From assembly GCF_033344935.1 (NCBI RefSeq), contig NZ_JAWPMM010000001.1, positions 4,814,079 through 4,878,078 of the forward strand: a stretch of 64,000 nt of DNA, given 5' to 3'. The stretch's first letter is position 1. Every line of letters begins with the position of its first letter. Source of the stretch: Reichenbachiella sp. Lineage in GTDB: Bacteria; Bacteroidota; Bacteroidia; Cytophagales; Cyclobacteriaceae. The position numbers and the translations under genes were made by a program. Shown here one piece after another: positions 45,425 through 55,728 of the stretch. The notes under the pieces are model-generated. The model had not been told where the DNA came from and did not search any database. It was given only the letters and a program-made list of their open reading frames with translations.

Positions 45425-46084
45425 TTACTTCAAAGTAGCAATCACCGTCCTTCCACCCTTAGTCACATCACCAATTTTTACATTGATATCTGCATCTACA
45501 GGAAGGAAAACATCTAGTCGAGAGCCAAATTTGATAAACCCATACTCCTGGCCTTGCTGGAGTTTTTGACTTTCACCTACGTACCATTTGATTCTACGTG
45601 CTACAGCTCCTGCGATTTGTCGCACTAAGATTTCCACACCATTGGCTAGTTCAACAACCATAGTGGTACGCTCATTTTCTGTGCTTGACTTAGGATGCCA
45701 GGCTACCAGGTATTTGCCAGCATGGTATTTGAAAAATTTCACAAGTCCCGCTGCAGGAGTACGGCAGACATGAACATTGAGGGGAGACATGAAAATCGAG
45801 ATTTGCTTTCGCTCAGATTTGAAATACTCCCCTTCTTCTGTGTTTTCTATCACTACTACCTTACCATCCGCTGGTGCCAAGATTACATTTTCATTTGCTT
45901 CAATTTTTACTCTTGGGTTTCTGAAAAACTGCAGAACCAAAAGATAAATAATCAAACTGGCGATGAGGGCTAGTTGCTGTACGAGCTCATTGGCAGGCAT
46001 GTAATACCTTACGCCATAATTGGCCAAAGCCAGCACGCACAACAGCACAAACAAAATTTTGTATCCTTCCTTGTGAATGGTCAT
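45425..46084 (-). CDS. psd: Phosphatidylserine decarboxylase family protein
   Basis: A 219-residue pro-enzyme starting MTIHKEGYKILF; a start at 46171 would run back into gdhA and is rejected. Two membrane helices come first, then the decarboxylase core (LAPADGKVVVIENTEEG; SIFMSPLNVHVCRTPAAG). The self-cleavage site that makes the pyruvoyl group lies in FIKFGSRLDVFLP. This is the short Psd form that decarboxylates phosphatidylserine to phosphatidylethanolamine. The gene follows gdhA by 22 bases. Confidence 0.92.
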   Translation of the reverse strand: MTIHKEGYKILFVLLCVLALANYGVRYYMPANELVQQLALIASLIIYLLVLQFFRNPRVKIEANENVILAPADGKVVVIENTEEGEYFKSERKQISIFMSPLNVHVCRTPAAGLVKFFKYHAGKYLVAWHPKSSTENERTTMVVELANGVEILVRQIAGAVARRIKWYVGESQKLQQGQEYGFIKFGSRLDVFLPVDADINVKIGDVTKGGRTVIATLK

Positions 46085-46106
46085 AGTAATGCAAAAGGGA
46101 GGATTC

Positions 46107-47381
46107 TTAGAACCCTCCTCTGTATTTATAAGTTGTTGATACTTTTTCGATAGCCACGATATAGGCTGCAATCCTCAATGATACTTTATATTCTTGAGAA
46201 ATTTCATACACCTTGTTGAAAGATGTTTTCATGATCCTGTCAGATCTACGATTCACTCTTTCACGCGTCCACTTGTATCCTAATCTGTTTTGTACCCACT
46301 CAAAGTATGACACCGTCACACCACCAGCATTGGCCAGAATATCCGGAACGGCTAGTACATCATTTTCTTGAAGAATAGCATCGGCTCTTGCCGAAGTAGG
46401 GCCATTGGCTCCTTCTACAATCAACTTGGCCTTGATTTTCGCCGCATTATCAAATGTGATCACATCTTCCTTAGCTGCAGGGATCAATACATCCACTTCA
46501 AGAAGCAACAATTCATCAGGATCGATCTTCTCCGCTCCCGGGAAGCCTTCCAACTGACCGTTGTTATTATTTCTATACTCGATCGCTTCGTTCATATTGA
46601 TCCCGCCATCGTTGTAGTAAGCTCCAGACACATCACTAATCGCTACGATGCTCACACCTCTTTCTTCAAGCAGTTTACCTGCCCATGAACCTACATTTCC
46701 AAACCCTTGAATCGCACACTTGGCGTTGAAAGGATTGATTTTCATTTTTTCCATCGCTGCCAAAGCAGAGATCATCACGCCACGACCTGTAGCTTCTGTT
46801 CTACCCAATGAACCACCCAATACGATTGGTTTGCCGGTTACTACAGCGTTTACAGTCATACCTTGAGCCCGAGAGTACTCATCCATCATCCAAGCCATTT
46901 CTCTTGGACCGGTACCCATATCTGGTGCAGGAATATCTCTGTCTGGCCCAAAGATTTCGTGCATGTTTTGCGTATAGGCTCTTGTCAATCTTTCGATCTC
47001 GCCAGGAGACATAGATCGCGGATCGCATTTGATCCCGCCTTTGGCGCCACCGTAAGGAATATCTACCACGGCACATTTCCAGGTCATCCAAGCAGCCAAG
47101 GCTTTTACCTCGTCTAGATTCACGCCCATGTCAAACCTTACTCCACCTTTAGATGGCCCAAGAATGTTGGAGTGAATTACTCGATAACCCTCGAAAACTT
47201 TGATTGAACCGTCATCCATGGTGACAGGCAACGAAACGATGGCCTGCTTATATGGAGACTTAAGTACATTGTAAATTTCATCGTCAAGCCCTAGAGCCTG
47301 TGCCGCGATGTGAAACCTCGACATCATTGACTCGAAAGGATTTTCTTTATCCTTTATTGGAGCCGGTTCTATATATCCCAT
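46107..47381 (-). CDS. gdhA: Glutamate dehydrogenase (Glu/Leu/Phe/Val dehydrogenase)
   Basis: A 424-residue oxidoreductase converting glutamate to 2-oxoglutarate and ammonia. The substrate region includes GPSKGGVRFDMGVNLDEVKA (about 77-96), the catalytic Lys region WKCAVVDIPYGGAKGGI and the PAPDMGTGPREM loop. The nucleotide-binding domain has IQGFGNVGSWAGKLL. Length fits the NAD-type GdhA. It is transcribed from its own -7 box and followed by psd; the pairing is probably incidental. Confidence 0.95.
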   Translation of the reverse strand: MGYIEPAPIKDKENPFESMMSRFHIAAQALGLDDEIYNVLKSPYKQAIVSLPVTMDDGSIKVFEGYRVIHSNILGPSKGGVRFDMGVNLDEVKALAAWMTWKCAVVDIPYGGAKGGIKCDPRSMSPGEIERLTRAYTQNMHEIFGPDRDIPAPDMGTGPREMAWMMDEYSRAQGMTVNAVVTGKPIVLGGSLGRTEATGRGVMISALAAMEKMKINPFNAKCAIQGFGNVGSWAGKLLEERGVSIVAISDVSGAYYNDGGINMNEAIEYRNNNNGQLEGFPGAEKIDPDELLLLEVDVLIPAAKEDVITFDNAAKIKAKLIVEGANGPTSARADAILQENDVLAVPDILANAGGVTVSYFEWVQNRLGYKWTRERVNRRSDRIMKTSFNKVYEISQEYKVSLRIAAYIVAIEKVSTTYKYRGGF

Positions 47382-47414
47382 TTTAAGTGTTTTGTGTTGT
47401 CATTTTTAGGTAGG

Positions 47415-47422
47415 CAAAATTA
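47415..47422 (-). promoter_or_regulatory. -7 promoter box TAATTTTG for gdhA
   Basis: The minus strand reads TAATTTTG, a TAnnTTTG match, 33 bases upstream of the gdhA ATG. Confidence 0.5.
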
Positions 47423-47464
47423 CACATTCATCCAATGAAAACAGGATTTACCCCCAATATTCAC

Positions 47465-48304
47465 TCATTCTTGCACAAAAAACTTCAAGAAAATGATAAT
47501 GAATGGGATGGATAACAATAATCCGTCGAATCTATCTAAAAACCCTCCATGACCCGGTAGCTTGCGACCAGAGTCCTTGATATCCATACTTCTTTTAAAT
47601 AATGATTCTACTAAATCACCATACGTGCCAGTAACGACCGTGATTATGGAAATAACGACCCAATGCCACAAGGCCAAGTCTGTGAAATAGAATGAAATCC
47701 CAACGGCAAACGCCAGAGAAAGAAAGGCACCTCCAACACTACCTTCCCATGATTTTTTGGGCGACACTCTTTCAAATAACTTCCTACGTCCGAATTGAAT
47801 CCCAGCGAAATAAGCACCTGTATCACTAGCCCAAAGGATCAAAAATATACCTATGATAATTTGATAACTATATTGATCCAAGATGAAAGCTGCCACACTC
47901 AAAAGTGAAAAAGGCAAAGCCACATAAATAATTCCTAAAAAGGTAAAAGCGATATTAGTGAAAGGTTTCTTTTCGTCTTTTTTATAAAGTTTGATGAAGA
48001 AGATTGTAGAACTGAAAGGTAGAATCATAAAAAAAGCATCGAAATGAATCGCTCCTTTTTCTACCAGATATATCATCATATACAGAATGACCCCCATAAT
48101 GGTGCCGAAAGTCCGAAGGGGCACAATTCCATTGGCTATAATTAATTTATAAAACTCCCATTGGGTCAGTACGCATAGCACCAAGAATACAGCTACAAAT
48201 CCATACTCATGATAGGCAATGGCAAACAATACAAAGAACGCACCTATTACCCCAGTGACCAGCCTTTTGGCCAGATCCGAAAACTTACTTGAACTCGATG
48301 TCAT
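47465..48304 (-). CDS. cdsA: Phosphatidate cytidylyltransferase
   Basis: A 279-residue membrane enzyme with about eight helices that makes CDP-diacylglycerol. The C-terminal signature S-x(8)-K-R-x(4)-KD... appears as GDLVESLFKRSMDIKDSGR (about 230-248), followed by LPGHGGFLDRFDGLL. The metal-binding DTGAYFAG motif is near residue 161. The start overlaps the DUF2007 gene by 20 bases, and that gene overlaps a CPBP protease gene, so three minus-strand genes are translationally coupled. Confidence 0.95.
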   Translation of the reverse strand: MTSSSSKFSDLAKRLVTGVIGAFFVLFAIAYHEYGFVAVFLVLCVLTQWEFYKLIIANGIVPLRTFGTIMGVILYMMIYLVEKGAIHFDAFFMILPFSSTIFFIKLYKKDEKKPFTNIAFTFLGIIYVALPFSLLSVAAFILDQYSYQIIIGIFLILWASDTGAYFAGIQFGRRKLFERVSPKKSWEGSVGGAFLSLAFAVGISFYFTDLALWHWVVISIITVVTGTYGDLVESLFKRSMDIKDSGRKLPGHGGFLDRFDGLLLSIPFIIIFLKFFVQE

Positions 48305-48491
48305 TCTCTATGATCTTAATTGCCCTGAGTACGTGATCAGGGGCTACCAATACTTCAAAATGGCCAAACTGGTAGGCAGCGTCTTTTTTGTTGACCATCA
48401 CCGGCTGTAGTCCAGACTCCTGAAGCACGGCGATGACAATCTCCGCACGGTATTCATTCTTGTCTGAAAATACTTTTTGCCAGTTACTCAT
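48285..48491 (-). CDS. DUF2007 domain-containing protein
   Basis: A 68-residue single-domain protein. The pattern VFSDKNEYRAEIVIAVLQES, then GLQPVMVNKKDAAYQFGHFE and APDHVLRAIKII is the DUF2007 (putative signal-transducing) fold, similar to ferredoxin-like regulatory modules. No activity is established. It overlaps the CPBP protease gene by 8 bases and cdsA by 20 bases, suggesting coordinated translation and possibly a link to membrane lipid synthesis. Confidence 0.88.
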   Translation of the reverse strand: MSNWQKVFSDKNEYRAEIVIAVLQESGLQPVMVNKKDAAYQFGHFEVLVAPDHVLRAIKIIENDIEFK

Positions 48492-49407
48492 TTTTCAAAT
48501 TATCTGTAATATGAAATTGTTTTTTGAACAAAACAAACAGAACCGCGCCAATAATTGCAAAGACTAAGGTTGGCCAAATCGATACAGATTCAGTGCCTTC
48601 AATATCAAACTCCACTATTCCTTGTTGGAATAAATAAATCATGACCAATGTAAATCCGTTGTTCACAAAATGGGCTACCGAAGCATACCATAGGTTTCCC
48701 GAATAATAAAAGAGATAACCAAAAAAAGCCCCCAAAACCATCCTTGGAACAAACCCATAAAACTGCATATGAAAAGCGCTGAAGAAAATGGCAGTAGCCC
48801 AGATCGCCAGATGTGGATTATTCCAAATATGTTGCAGATACTTTTGTATCAAACCTCTAAAAAGCAATTCTTCACCAATCGCCGGTACAACTGCTACAAC
48901 TACCAATACCATCAGGAAATAAGGCAAGGAATAAAAATCGGTGAGGTATTCTGTCATCAGCCTTCCTTGCTCCTCCATTCGATCGAAAGAGGATGCAAGA
49001 CTCTCCGGGAACTTCACATTCATATTCCACTCAATGAGCAAGCTATTGACTACCATCAACGAAAGAGTCAAACCTAGCGTAAGAACAATTGCATTTGTAT
49101 TAATCCATCGGGAATGAAAATAACTAGAAAGGCTACTTGCTTCGTATTTCTTAACAAAAAATGCTGGTACCACTATAAAGCTCAGGACCGAAGACGCTCC
49201 TTGCACTAAAATCAAAACTAATTGCCCTTGAGGTTCTGGGTTCTCCATCCCTATTTTTCGCATAAACTCTTCAAGGGAGATGCCAAGTATCTCTACACCC
49301 AAAGACATTAAAATCACAGGAACAATCAGGTAGGTCCCCAAGCTCAATATTATTAGTATCAGCAATAAAGAAAGTGGGGTCTGATTACTTTGTAGTGAAT
49401 TGGGCAT
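48484..49407 (-). CDS. CPBP family intramembrane metalloprotease
   Basis: A 307-residue membrane protein with about eight helices. The CPBP/Abi motifs are present: PAIGEELLFRGLIQKYL with the EE-x3-R signature (about residues 176-192), FSAFHMQFYGFVPRMVLGAF with the second His, and HFVNNG. Such proteases cleave within the membrane and include CAAX prenyl proteases and bacteriocin-immunity proteins; the substrate here is unknown. It is the first gene of the coupled CPBP-DUF2007-cdsA cluster. Confidence 0.9.
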   Translation of the reverse strand: MPNSLQSNQTPLSLLLILIILSLGTYLIVPVILMSLGVEILGISLEEFMRKIGMENPEPQGQLVLILVQGASSVLSFIVVPAFFVKKYEASSLSSYFHSRWINTNAIVLTLGLTLSLMVVNSLLIEWNMNVKFPESLASSFDRMEEQGRLMTEYLTDFYSLPYFLMVLVVVAVVPAIGEELLFRGLIQKYLQHIWNNPHLAIWATAIFFSAFHMQFYGFVPRMVLGAFFGYLFYYSGNLWYASVAHFVNNGFTLVMIYLFQQGIVEFDIEGTESVSIWPTLVFAIIGAVLFVLFKKQFHITDNLKNE

Positions 49408-49415
49408 AAATGGAT

Positions 49416-49423
49416 TAAATTTG
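49416..49423 (+). promoter_or_regulatory. -7 promoter box TAAATTTG for dusB
   Basis: TAAATTTG matches TAnnTTTG, 65 bases upstream of the dusB ATG at 49489. A TTTG at 49389-49392 is a possible -33 element. Confidence 0.45.
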
Positions 49424-49488
49424 CAGCAAAAATGATCGGATATTCGGAAATAAAAAAACAGATTATCCGAATGCCCAAATAAAGCAAG

Positions 49489-50487
49489 ATGGTAAAAATA
49501 GGTGATATCGAATTAGGGGAATTTCCTTTGCTACTGGCGCCCATGGAAGATGTGAGCGACCCCCCATTCCGTGCGGTATGTAAAGAAAATGGTGCAGACT
49601 TGATGTACACAGAGTTTATTTCATCAGAAGCATTGATCCGAGATGCGGCCAAAAGCATACAAAAGCTAGATATCTATGACTATGAACGTCCTATTGGCAT
49701 CCAAATCTTTGGTGAAAAAATAGAATCTATGCGGGAAGCAGCCGCCATAGCAGAAGAAGCCAATCCAGAGTTGGTGGATATCAACTATGGTTGCCCTGTA
49801 AAGAAAGTAGCCTGTAAAGGTGCTGGAGCTGGCATTTTACTGGACCTGCCTAAAATGCAAAAAATGACCGAAGAAATCGTGAAACGGGTGAGTAAACCGG
49901 TGACCGTAAAGACACGATTGGGTTGGGATCATGATAATATTAAAATTTTAGAAGTCGCTCAGCGCTTACAGGATGTAGGTATCCAGGCCTTAAGTATCCA
50001 CGGCCGGACACGTCAGCAGATGTACAAAGGAGAAGCCGATTGGAATCCTATCGCTGAGGTCAAAAACCATCCGGATATTCACATTCCTATCTTCGGCAAT
50101 GGAGATATTGATTCACCACAAAAAGCAAAGGAATACAGAGAAAAGTACGGCGTTGACGGAATTATGATTGGCCGAGGAGCCATTGGCAATCCTTGGATTT
50201 TCAATCAGATCAAACATTACTTCAAAACCGGTGAAGAACTGCCACCACCGACCCTATCGCAACGAATGGATGCTGTGAGAAGCCATCTCAAATTTTCCAT
50301 AGAATGGAAAGGAGAAAAAAAGGGCATTTTCGAAATGCGTAGACATTACACCAACTATTTCCGAGGCATTCATGGGTTCAAACCCTTCAGAGCTCGACTA
50401 GTGGAATCTCCAACATTTGAAGCCACCAGTAGCATACTAGACGAGGTAGAAGATGTCTTTCAGCATGCAAGCCTGGTTGCTCAATGA
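49489..50487 (+). CDS. dusB: tRNA-dihydrouridine synthase DusB
   Basis: A 332-residue FMN enzyme reducing uridines in the tRNA D-loop. The TIM barrel starts LLAPMEDVSDPPFRAVCKEN (about 16-35). NYGCPVKKVACKGAGAGIL contains the active-site Cys region, followed by VKTRLGWD, SIHGRTRQQMYKGEADW and GRGAIGNPWIF. The C-terminal helical domain has RRHYTNYFRGIHG. The DusB subfamily is assigned by overall pattern. It overlaps the EamA transporter gene by 4 bases. Confidence 0.93.
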   Translation: MVKIGDIELGEFPLLLAPMEDVSDPPFRAVCKENGADLMYTEFISSEALIRDAAKSIQKLDIYDYERPIGIQIFGEKIESMREAAAIAEEANPELVDINYGCPVKKVACKGAGAGILLDLPKMQKMTEEIVKRVSKPVTVKTRLGWDHDNIKILEVAQRLQDVGIQALSIHGRTRQQMYKGEADWNPIAEVKNHPDIHIPIFGNGDIDSPQKAKEYREKYGVDGIMIGRGAIGNPWIFNQIKHYFKTGEELPPPTLSQRMDAVRSHLKFSIEWKGEKKGIFEMRRHYTNYFRGIHGFKPFRARLVESPTFEATSSILDEVEDVFQHASLVAQ

Positions 50488-51371
50488 GTAACGAACAAAG
50501 CTCGCCAGGACTCATCTCTTGGTTGCTACTCATCGTTTTGGCCTTAGTTTGGGGAAGCTCATTCATCCTGATCAAAAAAAGTCTATTGACATTTACAGCA
50601 GGTGAAGTGGGAACGCTACGGATGTTCATTGCCTTCCTAGGACTCCTTCCCTTTTCATTACCTGTCATTCGGAAAATCGAGCGCAAGAAATTGCCAGTAT
50701 TATTTGTAGTAGGGCTTGTCGGAAGCCTCTTGCCAGCCATCCTTTTTGCTATTGCTCAGACGCGACTGGAAAGCGCTATCACTGGTGTGATCAATGCCAT
50801 GACACCAGTCTTTGTATTGCTCATCGGGCTTGTATTTTTTCACCACAGGATCAAAACCATCAACATCTTAGGCATAGCCATCGGCTTCGTTGGGTGCACC
50901 TTCATCATGTTAGGCGGGGCCTATTTTGATCTATCCGGAGTCAACTTGTATGCCCTATTTGTGATTGCCGCGACTGTGATGTACGGAACCAGCGTTAACC
51001 TCATCAAGCACTATCTGACTGACATTCGCTCCCTGCATATTACCGCCGTATCATTCACACTAGTAAGTCCCATCAGTTTAGGATATTTACTTACCGCAAC
51101 CGACTTCTTAGAAAAAGCAGGGACTAATCCTGAGTTTTTATCAGGCATAGCTTACGTCGCCACACTTGCCTTGATTGGTACGGCCATGGCACTAGTGATA
51201 TTTAACAAATTGGTAAAAACAGCCTCTCCTATTTTTGCCAGCTCGGTTACTTATGTTATTCCGATTGTGGCCATAGGTTGGGGCTTGTTCGACGGCGAAG
51301 TGCTCAACATTTATCAGATCATAGGCATTGGGATTGTATTGGTGGGTGTCTATCTTGCCAATAAAAAATAA
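50484..51371 (+). CDS. EamA-family (DMT) transporter
   Basis: A 295-residue protein with ten membrane helices in two EamA repeats. The first repeat starts ALVWGSSFILIKKSLLTFTA (about 19-38), the second after residue 150 (TVMYGTSVNLIKHYL). It belongs to the drug/metabolite transporter superfamily, probably an exporter of amino acids or small metabolites; the substrate is unknown. The start codon overlaps dusB by 4 bases and the alpha/beta hydrolase follows after 11 bases, forming a dusB-eamA-hydrolase transcript. Confidence 0.9.
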   Translation: MSNEQSSPGLISWLLLIVLALVWGSSFILIKKSLLTFTAGEVGTLRMFIAFLGLLPFSLPVIRKIERKKLPVLFVVGLVGSLLPAILFAIAQTRLESAITGVINAMTPVFVLLIGLVFFHHRIKTINILGIAIGFVGCTFIMLGGAYFDLSGVNLYALFVIAATVMYGTSVNLIKHYLTDIRSLHITAVSFTLVSPISLGYLLTATDFLEKAGTNPEFLSGIAYVATLALIGTAMALVIFNKLVKTASPIFASSVTYVIPIVAIGWGLFDGEVLNIYQIIGIGIVLVGVYLANKK

Positions 51372-51382
51372 TCATTATCTGA

Positions 51383-52219
51383 ATGGAGGAAATAGATAGT
51401 TTCACCCTTACCGCTAAAGACGGTACCTCATTGTACGGCAGGGAGTGGTTGGCAGAAAGTCCCAAAGCTGCTATCTGTCTGGTACATGGACTTGGCGAAC
51501 ATATTGGAAGATATGAGCATGTGGCAGAATTTCTCAACGCCAATCAAATTTCTATGTTTGCCACAGACCTAAGAGGACATGGTCAGTCGGAAGGCAAGCG
51601 AGGCCACACCCCTTCACATGACATGCTTTTGGATGATGTGGAAGAACTACTGATGTATGCCCGAGCAGAATACAATGACCTACCGCTATTTCTCCTTGGC
51701 CATAGTTTGGGCGGCAATATCGTGACCAATTACGTGCTAAAAAAGAATACCAACGAATTGACAGGGGCTATCATTTCTTCCCCATGGTTGAAGCTCGCCT
51801 TCGAGCCTCCAAGCTTTCAAATCAAACTAGCCAAGATTTTTTCCCGCATACTCCCATCGCTGACACAACCTAATGACCTTGACGTTAAGCACCTGACCAA
51901 CGATGATGCCGTTAATCAAGCCTACAAAGACGACCCACTCAACCACAATAAAATATCTACACGATTGTTTACTGAAGCATATCGTGAAGGGCTTTGGACC
52001 TTGGAAAATACACACAAGAATAAAATCCCTCTGCTCATCTATCATGGCGCAGAAGATAGAATCACTTCTCCTGAGGCATCAAAACAATTCGCTGAAAGTA
52101 TCGGCGAGCATGCCAATTATCATCAATGGGAAGGCATCAAGCATGAGCCGCATAATGATGTGAAGAAGGATGAGGTTTTTAAAATGATTTTAGGGTGGAT
52201 GAATACCACAACTAACTAA
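51383..52219 (+). CDS. Alpha/beta hydrolase, monoacylglycerol-lipase-like
   Basis: A 278-residue serine hydrolase. The oxyanion segment CLVHGLGEHIGRYEHVAEFL (about 32-51), DLRGHGQSEGKRGH and the nucleophile elbow GHSLGGNI (about 112-119) match the lysophospholipase/monoacylglycerol lipase branch. The catalytic Asp appears in YHGAEDRITSP and the His in IKHEPHND. It has no signal peptide, so it is cytoplasmic or membrane-associated. The last 4 bases overlap the convergent MazG-like gene. Confidence 0.9.
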   Translation: MEEIDSFTLTAKDGTSLYGREWLAESPKAAICLVHGLGEHIGRYEHVAEFLNANQISMFATDLRGHGQSEGKRGHTPSHDMLLDDVEELLMYARAEYNDLPLFLLGHSLGGNIVTNYVLKKNTNELTGAIISSPWLKLAFEPPSFQIKLAKIFSRILPSLTQPNDLDVKHLTNDDAVNQAYKDDPLNHNKISTRLFTEAYREGLWTLENTHKNKIPLLIYHGAEDRITSPEASKQFAESIGEHANYHQWEGIKHEPHNDVKKDEVFKMILGWMNTTTN

Positions 52220-52560
52220 TTCTCCGGTGGCTTTTGCTTCCAGAGTTTTTTATTTTCCTTGTGTCGGGTAGAATCTCTTTTGGTTTTCTTTTTGACGTTC
52301 TTTTCAAGGGCTTTTGTTAAATCAATATCTGTTTGATTCGCCAAACACATGACCACCCAAAGCACATCAGCCAATTCATCGGCCAAATCAGCTTCCGATT
52401 CTTTGTTTTTGAAGGACTGATCCCCATACTTTCGAGATATAATTCGAGCCAACTCTCCAACCTCTTCCGTAAGCACTGCCAAATTGGTCAGTTCACTGAA
52501 GTAGCCTCCATGCTTCTTGATCCAATCATCCACCAATGCCTGCGCCTCCTCTATGGTCAT
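52216..52560 (-). CDS. MazG-like nucleotide pyrophosphohydrolase
   Basis: A 114-residue all-alpha NTP pyrophosphatase. The metal motif is complete: EEVGELARIISRKYGD (about 30-45) followed by the second acidic motif DLADELADVLWVVMCLANQ (about 58-76), giving E-E-x2-E ... E/D-x2-D. The single MazG domain and short length resemble the RS21-C6/dCTPase and MazG-like housekeeping enzymes. It is adjacent to dtd with a one-base overlap of stop and start regions. Confidence 0.9.
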   Translation of the reverse strand: MTIEEAQALVDDWIKKHGGYFSELTNLAVLTEEVGELARIISRKYGDQSFKNKESEADLADELADVLWVVMCLANQTDIDLTKALEKNVKKKTKRDSTRHKENKKLWKQKPPEN

Positions 52561-53012
52561 TACTGTTTGTTTTTAGAATCGATCATTATAGTGACAGGTC
52601 CATCATTTGTCAAATTCACCTTCATATCCGCTCCAAACTCACCCGTTTGAATAGGTTTACCCAGCTCACTTTCGAGTTGCTCAATAAACTTCTCATACAA
52701 CGGGATGGCTATCTCTGGCTTTGCGGCTTTAATGTAGGAAGGGCGATTTCCCTTTTTCATGCTGGCGTGCAGCGTAAACTGGCTGATCAGCAAAATGCCG
52801 CCTCCTACATCAAGAATGCTTTTATTCATAATCCCATACTCATCGTCAAATATTCTGAGATTACAGACCTTGCGACAAAGCCAATCAATGTCTTCCTGAC
52901 CATCTGCTTCTTCGATGCCAAGCAGGATCATTAAACCCTCCTCGATCTGTCCTACTATTTCCTGATTGATTTGTACAGACGCCTCAGACGTCCGCTGTAA
53001 CACTGTTATCAC
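52560..53012 (-). CDS. dtd: D-aminoacyl-tRNA deacylase
   Basis: A 150-residue enzyme that hydrolyses D-aminoacyl-tRNA. Both diagnostic motifs are present: GGILLISQFTLHA (about 72-84, the SQF motif) and LTNDGPVTIMIDS (about 134-146, the N-x-G-P motif with the cross-subunit Gly-Pro). The N-terminus MITVLQRTSEASVQI is typical. The start overlaps the SDR gene by 29 bases and its end abuts the MazG-like gene, giving a compact three-gene run. Confidence 0.96.
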   Translation of the reverse strand: MITVLQRTSEASVQINQEIVGQIEEGLMILLGIEEADGQEDIDWLCRKVCNLRIFDDEYGIMNKSILDVGGGILLISQFTLHASMKKGNRPSYIKAAKPEIAIPLYEKFIEQLESELGKPIQTGEFGADMKVNLTNDGPVTIMIDSKNKQ

Positions 53013-53691
53013 CTTTGTATTCTTTGGTGTGTGCTATGCGTTTCATTTCTAGCGGCTTGTGTACGTGCGTGCCAAATTCTCCGCTAAGCGCCACGTAGAA
53101 CATCGCCTTGGCTACTTCGCTCCCTTCAATGGCCCAAAATTTCAATCTGGAACCAATGATAAAGAAGGACAATACGCCCGAAGCAATTTTTGCCAACTCT
53201 TCCCATAGTCTAAAATTCTTTCTATAACCAAGCAAGAGTGAGGGTTGAAAAATATGCAGTGCTCTCAAATTCAATTCTTTCAAAGCATCCTCCACCTGGC
53301 CCTTTACAGCATTGTAAAAAAGACCGGACTGAGCATTTGCTCCATAAGAAGAAACAACATGAAACTGATCACAGGCAGGATCTTCTTTAGACATTTTAGC
53401 CAGCTCCATCACATAGGTATAGTCGACTCTATAAAACGCCTCTTTGGATTTAGCCACATCCATGGTGGTTCCAATACAGCAATAATAGTCGTTGGCAGAA
53501 ATTTGATCTTTGTAATTAGCTAAGTCATCAAAACTGATCAACAACTCCTCTATGCGATTGTCTTTTACTCCAGGAGAACTTCTTCCTACTATTAATATTT
53601 TCGAGTAATGATCATTTTCCAAAAGCACGTTTAAGAGCTCTCTACCAACCAAACCCGTGGCGCCTACGATCAATGCTGTTTTGCCTGACAT
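52984..53691 (-). CDS. NAD(P)-binding oxidoreductase (HTATIP2-like SDR)
   Basis: A 235-residue Rossmann-fold protein. The glycine-rich dinucleotide motif is GATGLVGRELLNVLL (about 10-24). The atypical SDR pattern with YCCIGTTM (about 69-76) and the SSYGANAQSGLFYNAVKGQ segment resembles HTATIP2/Oxidoreductase HTATIP2 and NAD(P)H-binding epimerase-like proteins. The substrate is unknown. It heads the SDR-dtd-MazG run on the minus strand. Confidence 0.85.
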   Translation of the reverse strand: MSGKTALIVGATGLVGRELLNVLLENDHYSKILIVGRSSPGVKDNRIEELLISFDDLANYKDQISANDYYCCIGTTMDVAKSKEAFYRVDYTYVMELAKMSKEDPACDQFHVVSSYGANAQSGLFYNAVKGQVEDALKELNLRALHIFQPSLLLGYRKNFRLWEELAKIASGVLSFFIIGSRLKFWAIEGSEVAKAMFYVALSGEFGTHVHKPLEMKRIAHTKEYKGDNSVTADV

Positions 53692-53796
53692 GTATTTAAT
53701 AATTATAAGTCGTTTAAATTAGGTAGTTGATCAACAAGATACAAAAAAATCATAAACTTATCTTCAATTTTGAAAGCTCTCAAAAGAGAATAGGCA

Positions 53797-53828
53797 CAAA
53801 AAAAGCCATGAATAAATATTCATGGCTT
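53797..53828 (-). terminator. Terminator of the atpD-atpC operon
   Basis: AAGCCATGAATA (53803-53814) pairs perfectly with TATTCATGGCTT (53817-53828). On the minus strand a run of seven T follows (53804 back to about 53798). It lies 24 bases past the atpC stop. Confidence 0.8.
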
Positions 53829-53851
53829 CCCTTTTATTTTTACACCTGACT

Positions 53852-54109
53852 TTACTCTCCGATAGACTCGGCCAATACCAATATTTTGTTATTGAGTACT
53901 TCTACAACTCCGCCATCGATACTGAAATGTATCTCTTCGGTTTTCTTGTCATGTAGTCTCATGATCTTTACGTCACCTTTTCCTACTGAACTAACCAAAG
54001 GGGCGTGATCGTTTAGAACCTGAAACGAACCATCGCTTCCAGGAAACATGGCAGACTCTACCTCTCCTTCAAAAACGTTTTCGTCTGGTGTGATTATTTC
54101 TAAATACAT
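53852..54109 (-). CDS. atpC: ATP synthase F1 subunit epsilon
   Basis: An 85-residue protein covering only the N-terminal beta-sandwich domain of the epsilon subunit (LEIITPDENVFEGEVESAMF; GSFQVLNDHAPLVSSVGKGD). The C-terminal inhibitory helical hairpin of longer bacterial epsilon subunits is absent, as is usual in Bacteroidota. It lies 8 bases downstream of atpD. The remaining ATP synthase genes are not in this window, in line with a split operon. Confidence 0.96.
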   Translation of the reverse strand: MYLEIITPDENVFEGEVESAMFPGSDGSFQVLNDHAPLVSSVGKGDVKIMRLHDKKTEEIHFSIDGGVVEVLNNKILVLAESIGE

Positions 54110-54117
54110 AGTCTGAA

Positions 54118-55665
<1,548 letters not shown>

Positions 55666-55728
55666 TCAAAGTGCGAAGTTAAGGGAATAATTGACTTTTC
55701 GCCAAGTATCCGACCTCTTTTTACGTAG

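Noticed and set aside
46085..46171. Longer start for psd
   Set aside because: The added residues are encoded by the tail of gdhA and no family member has such an extension.
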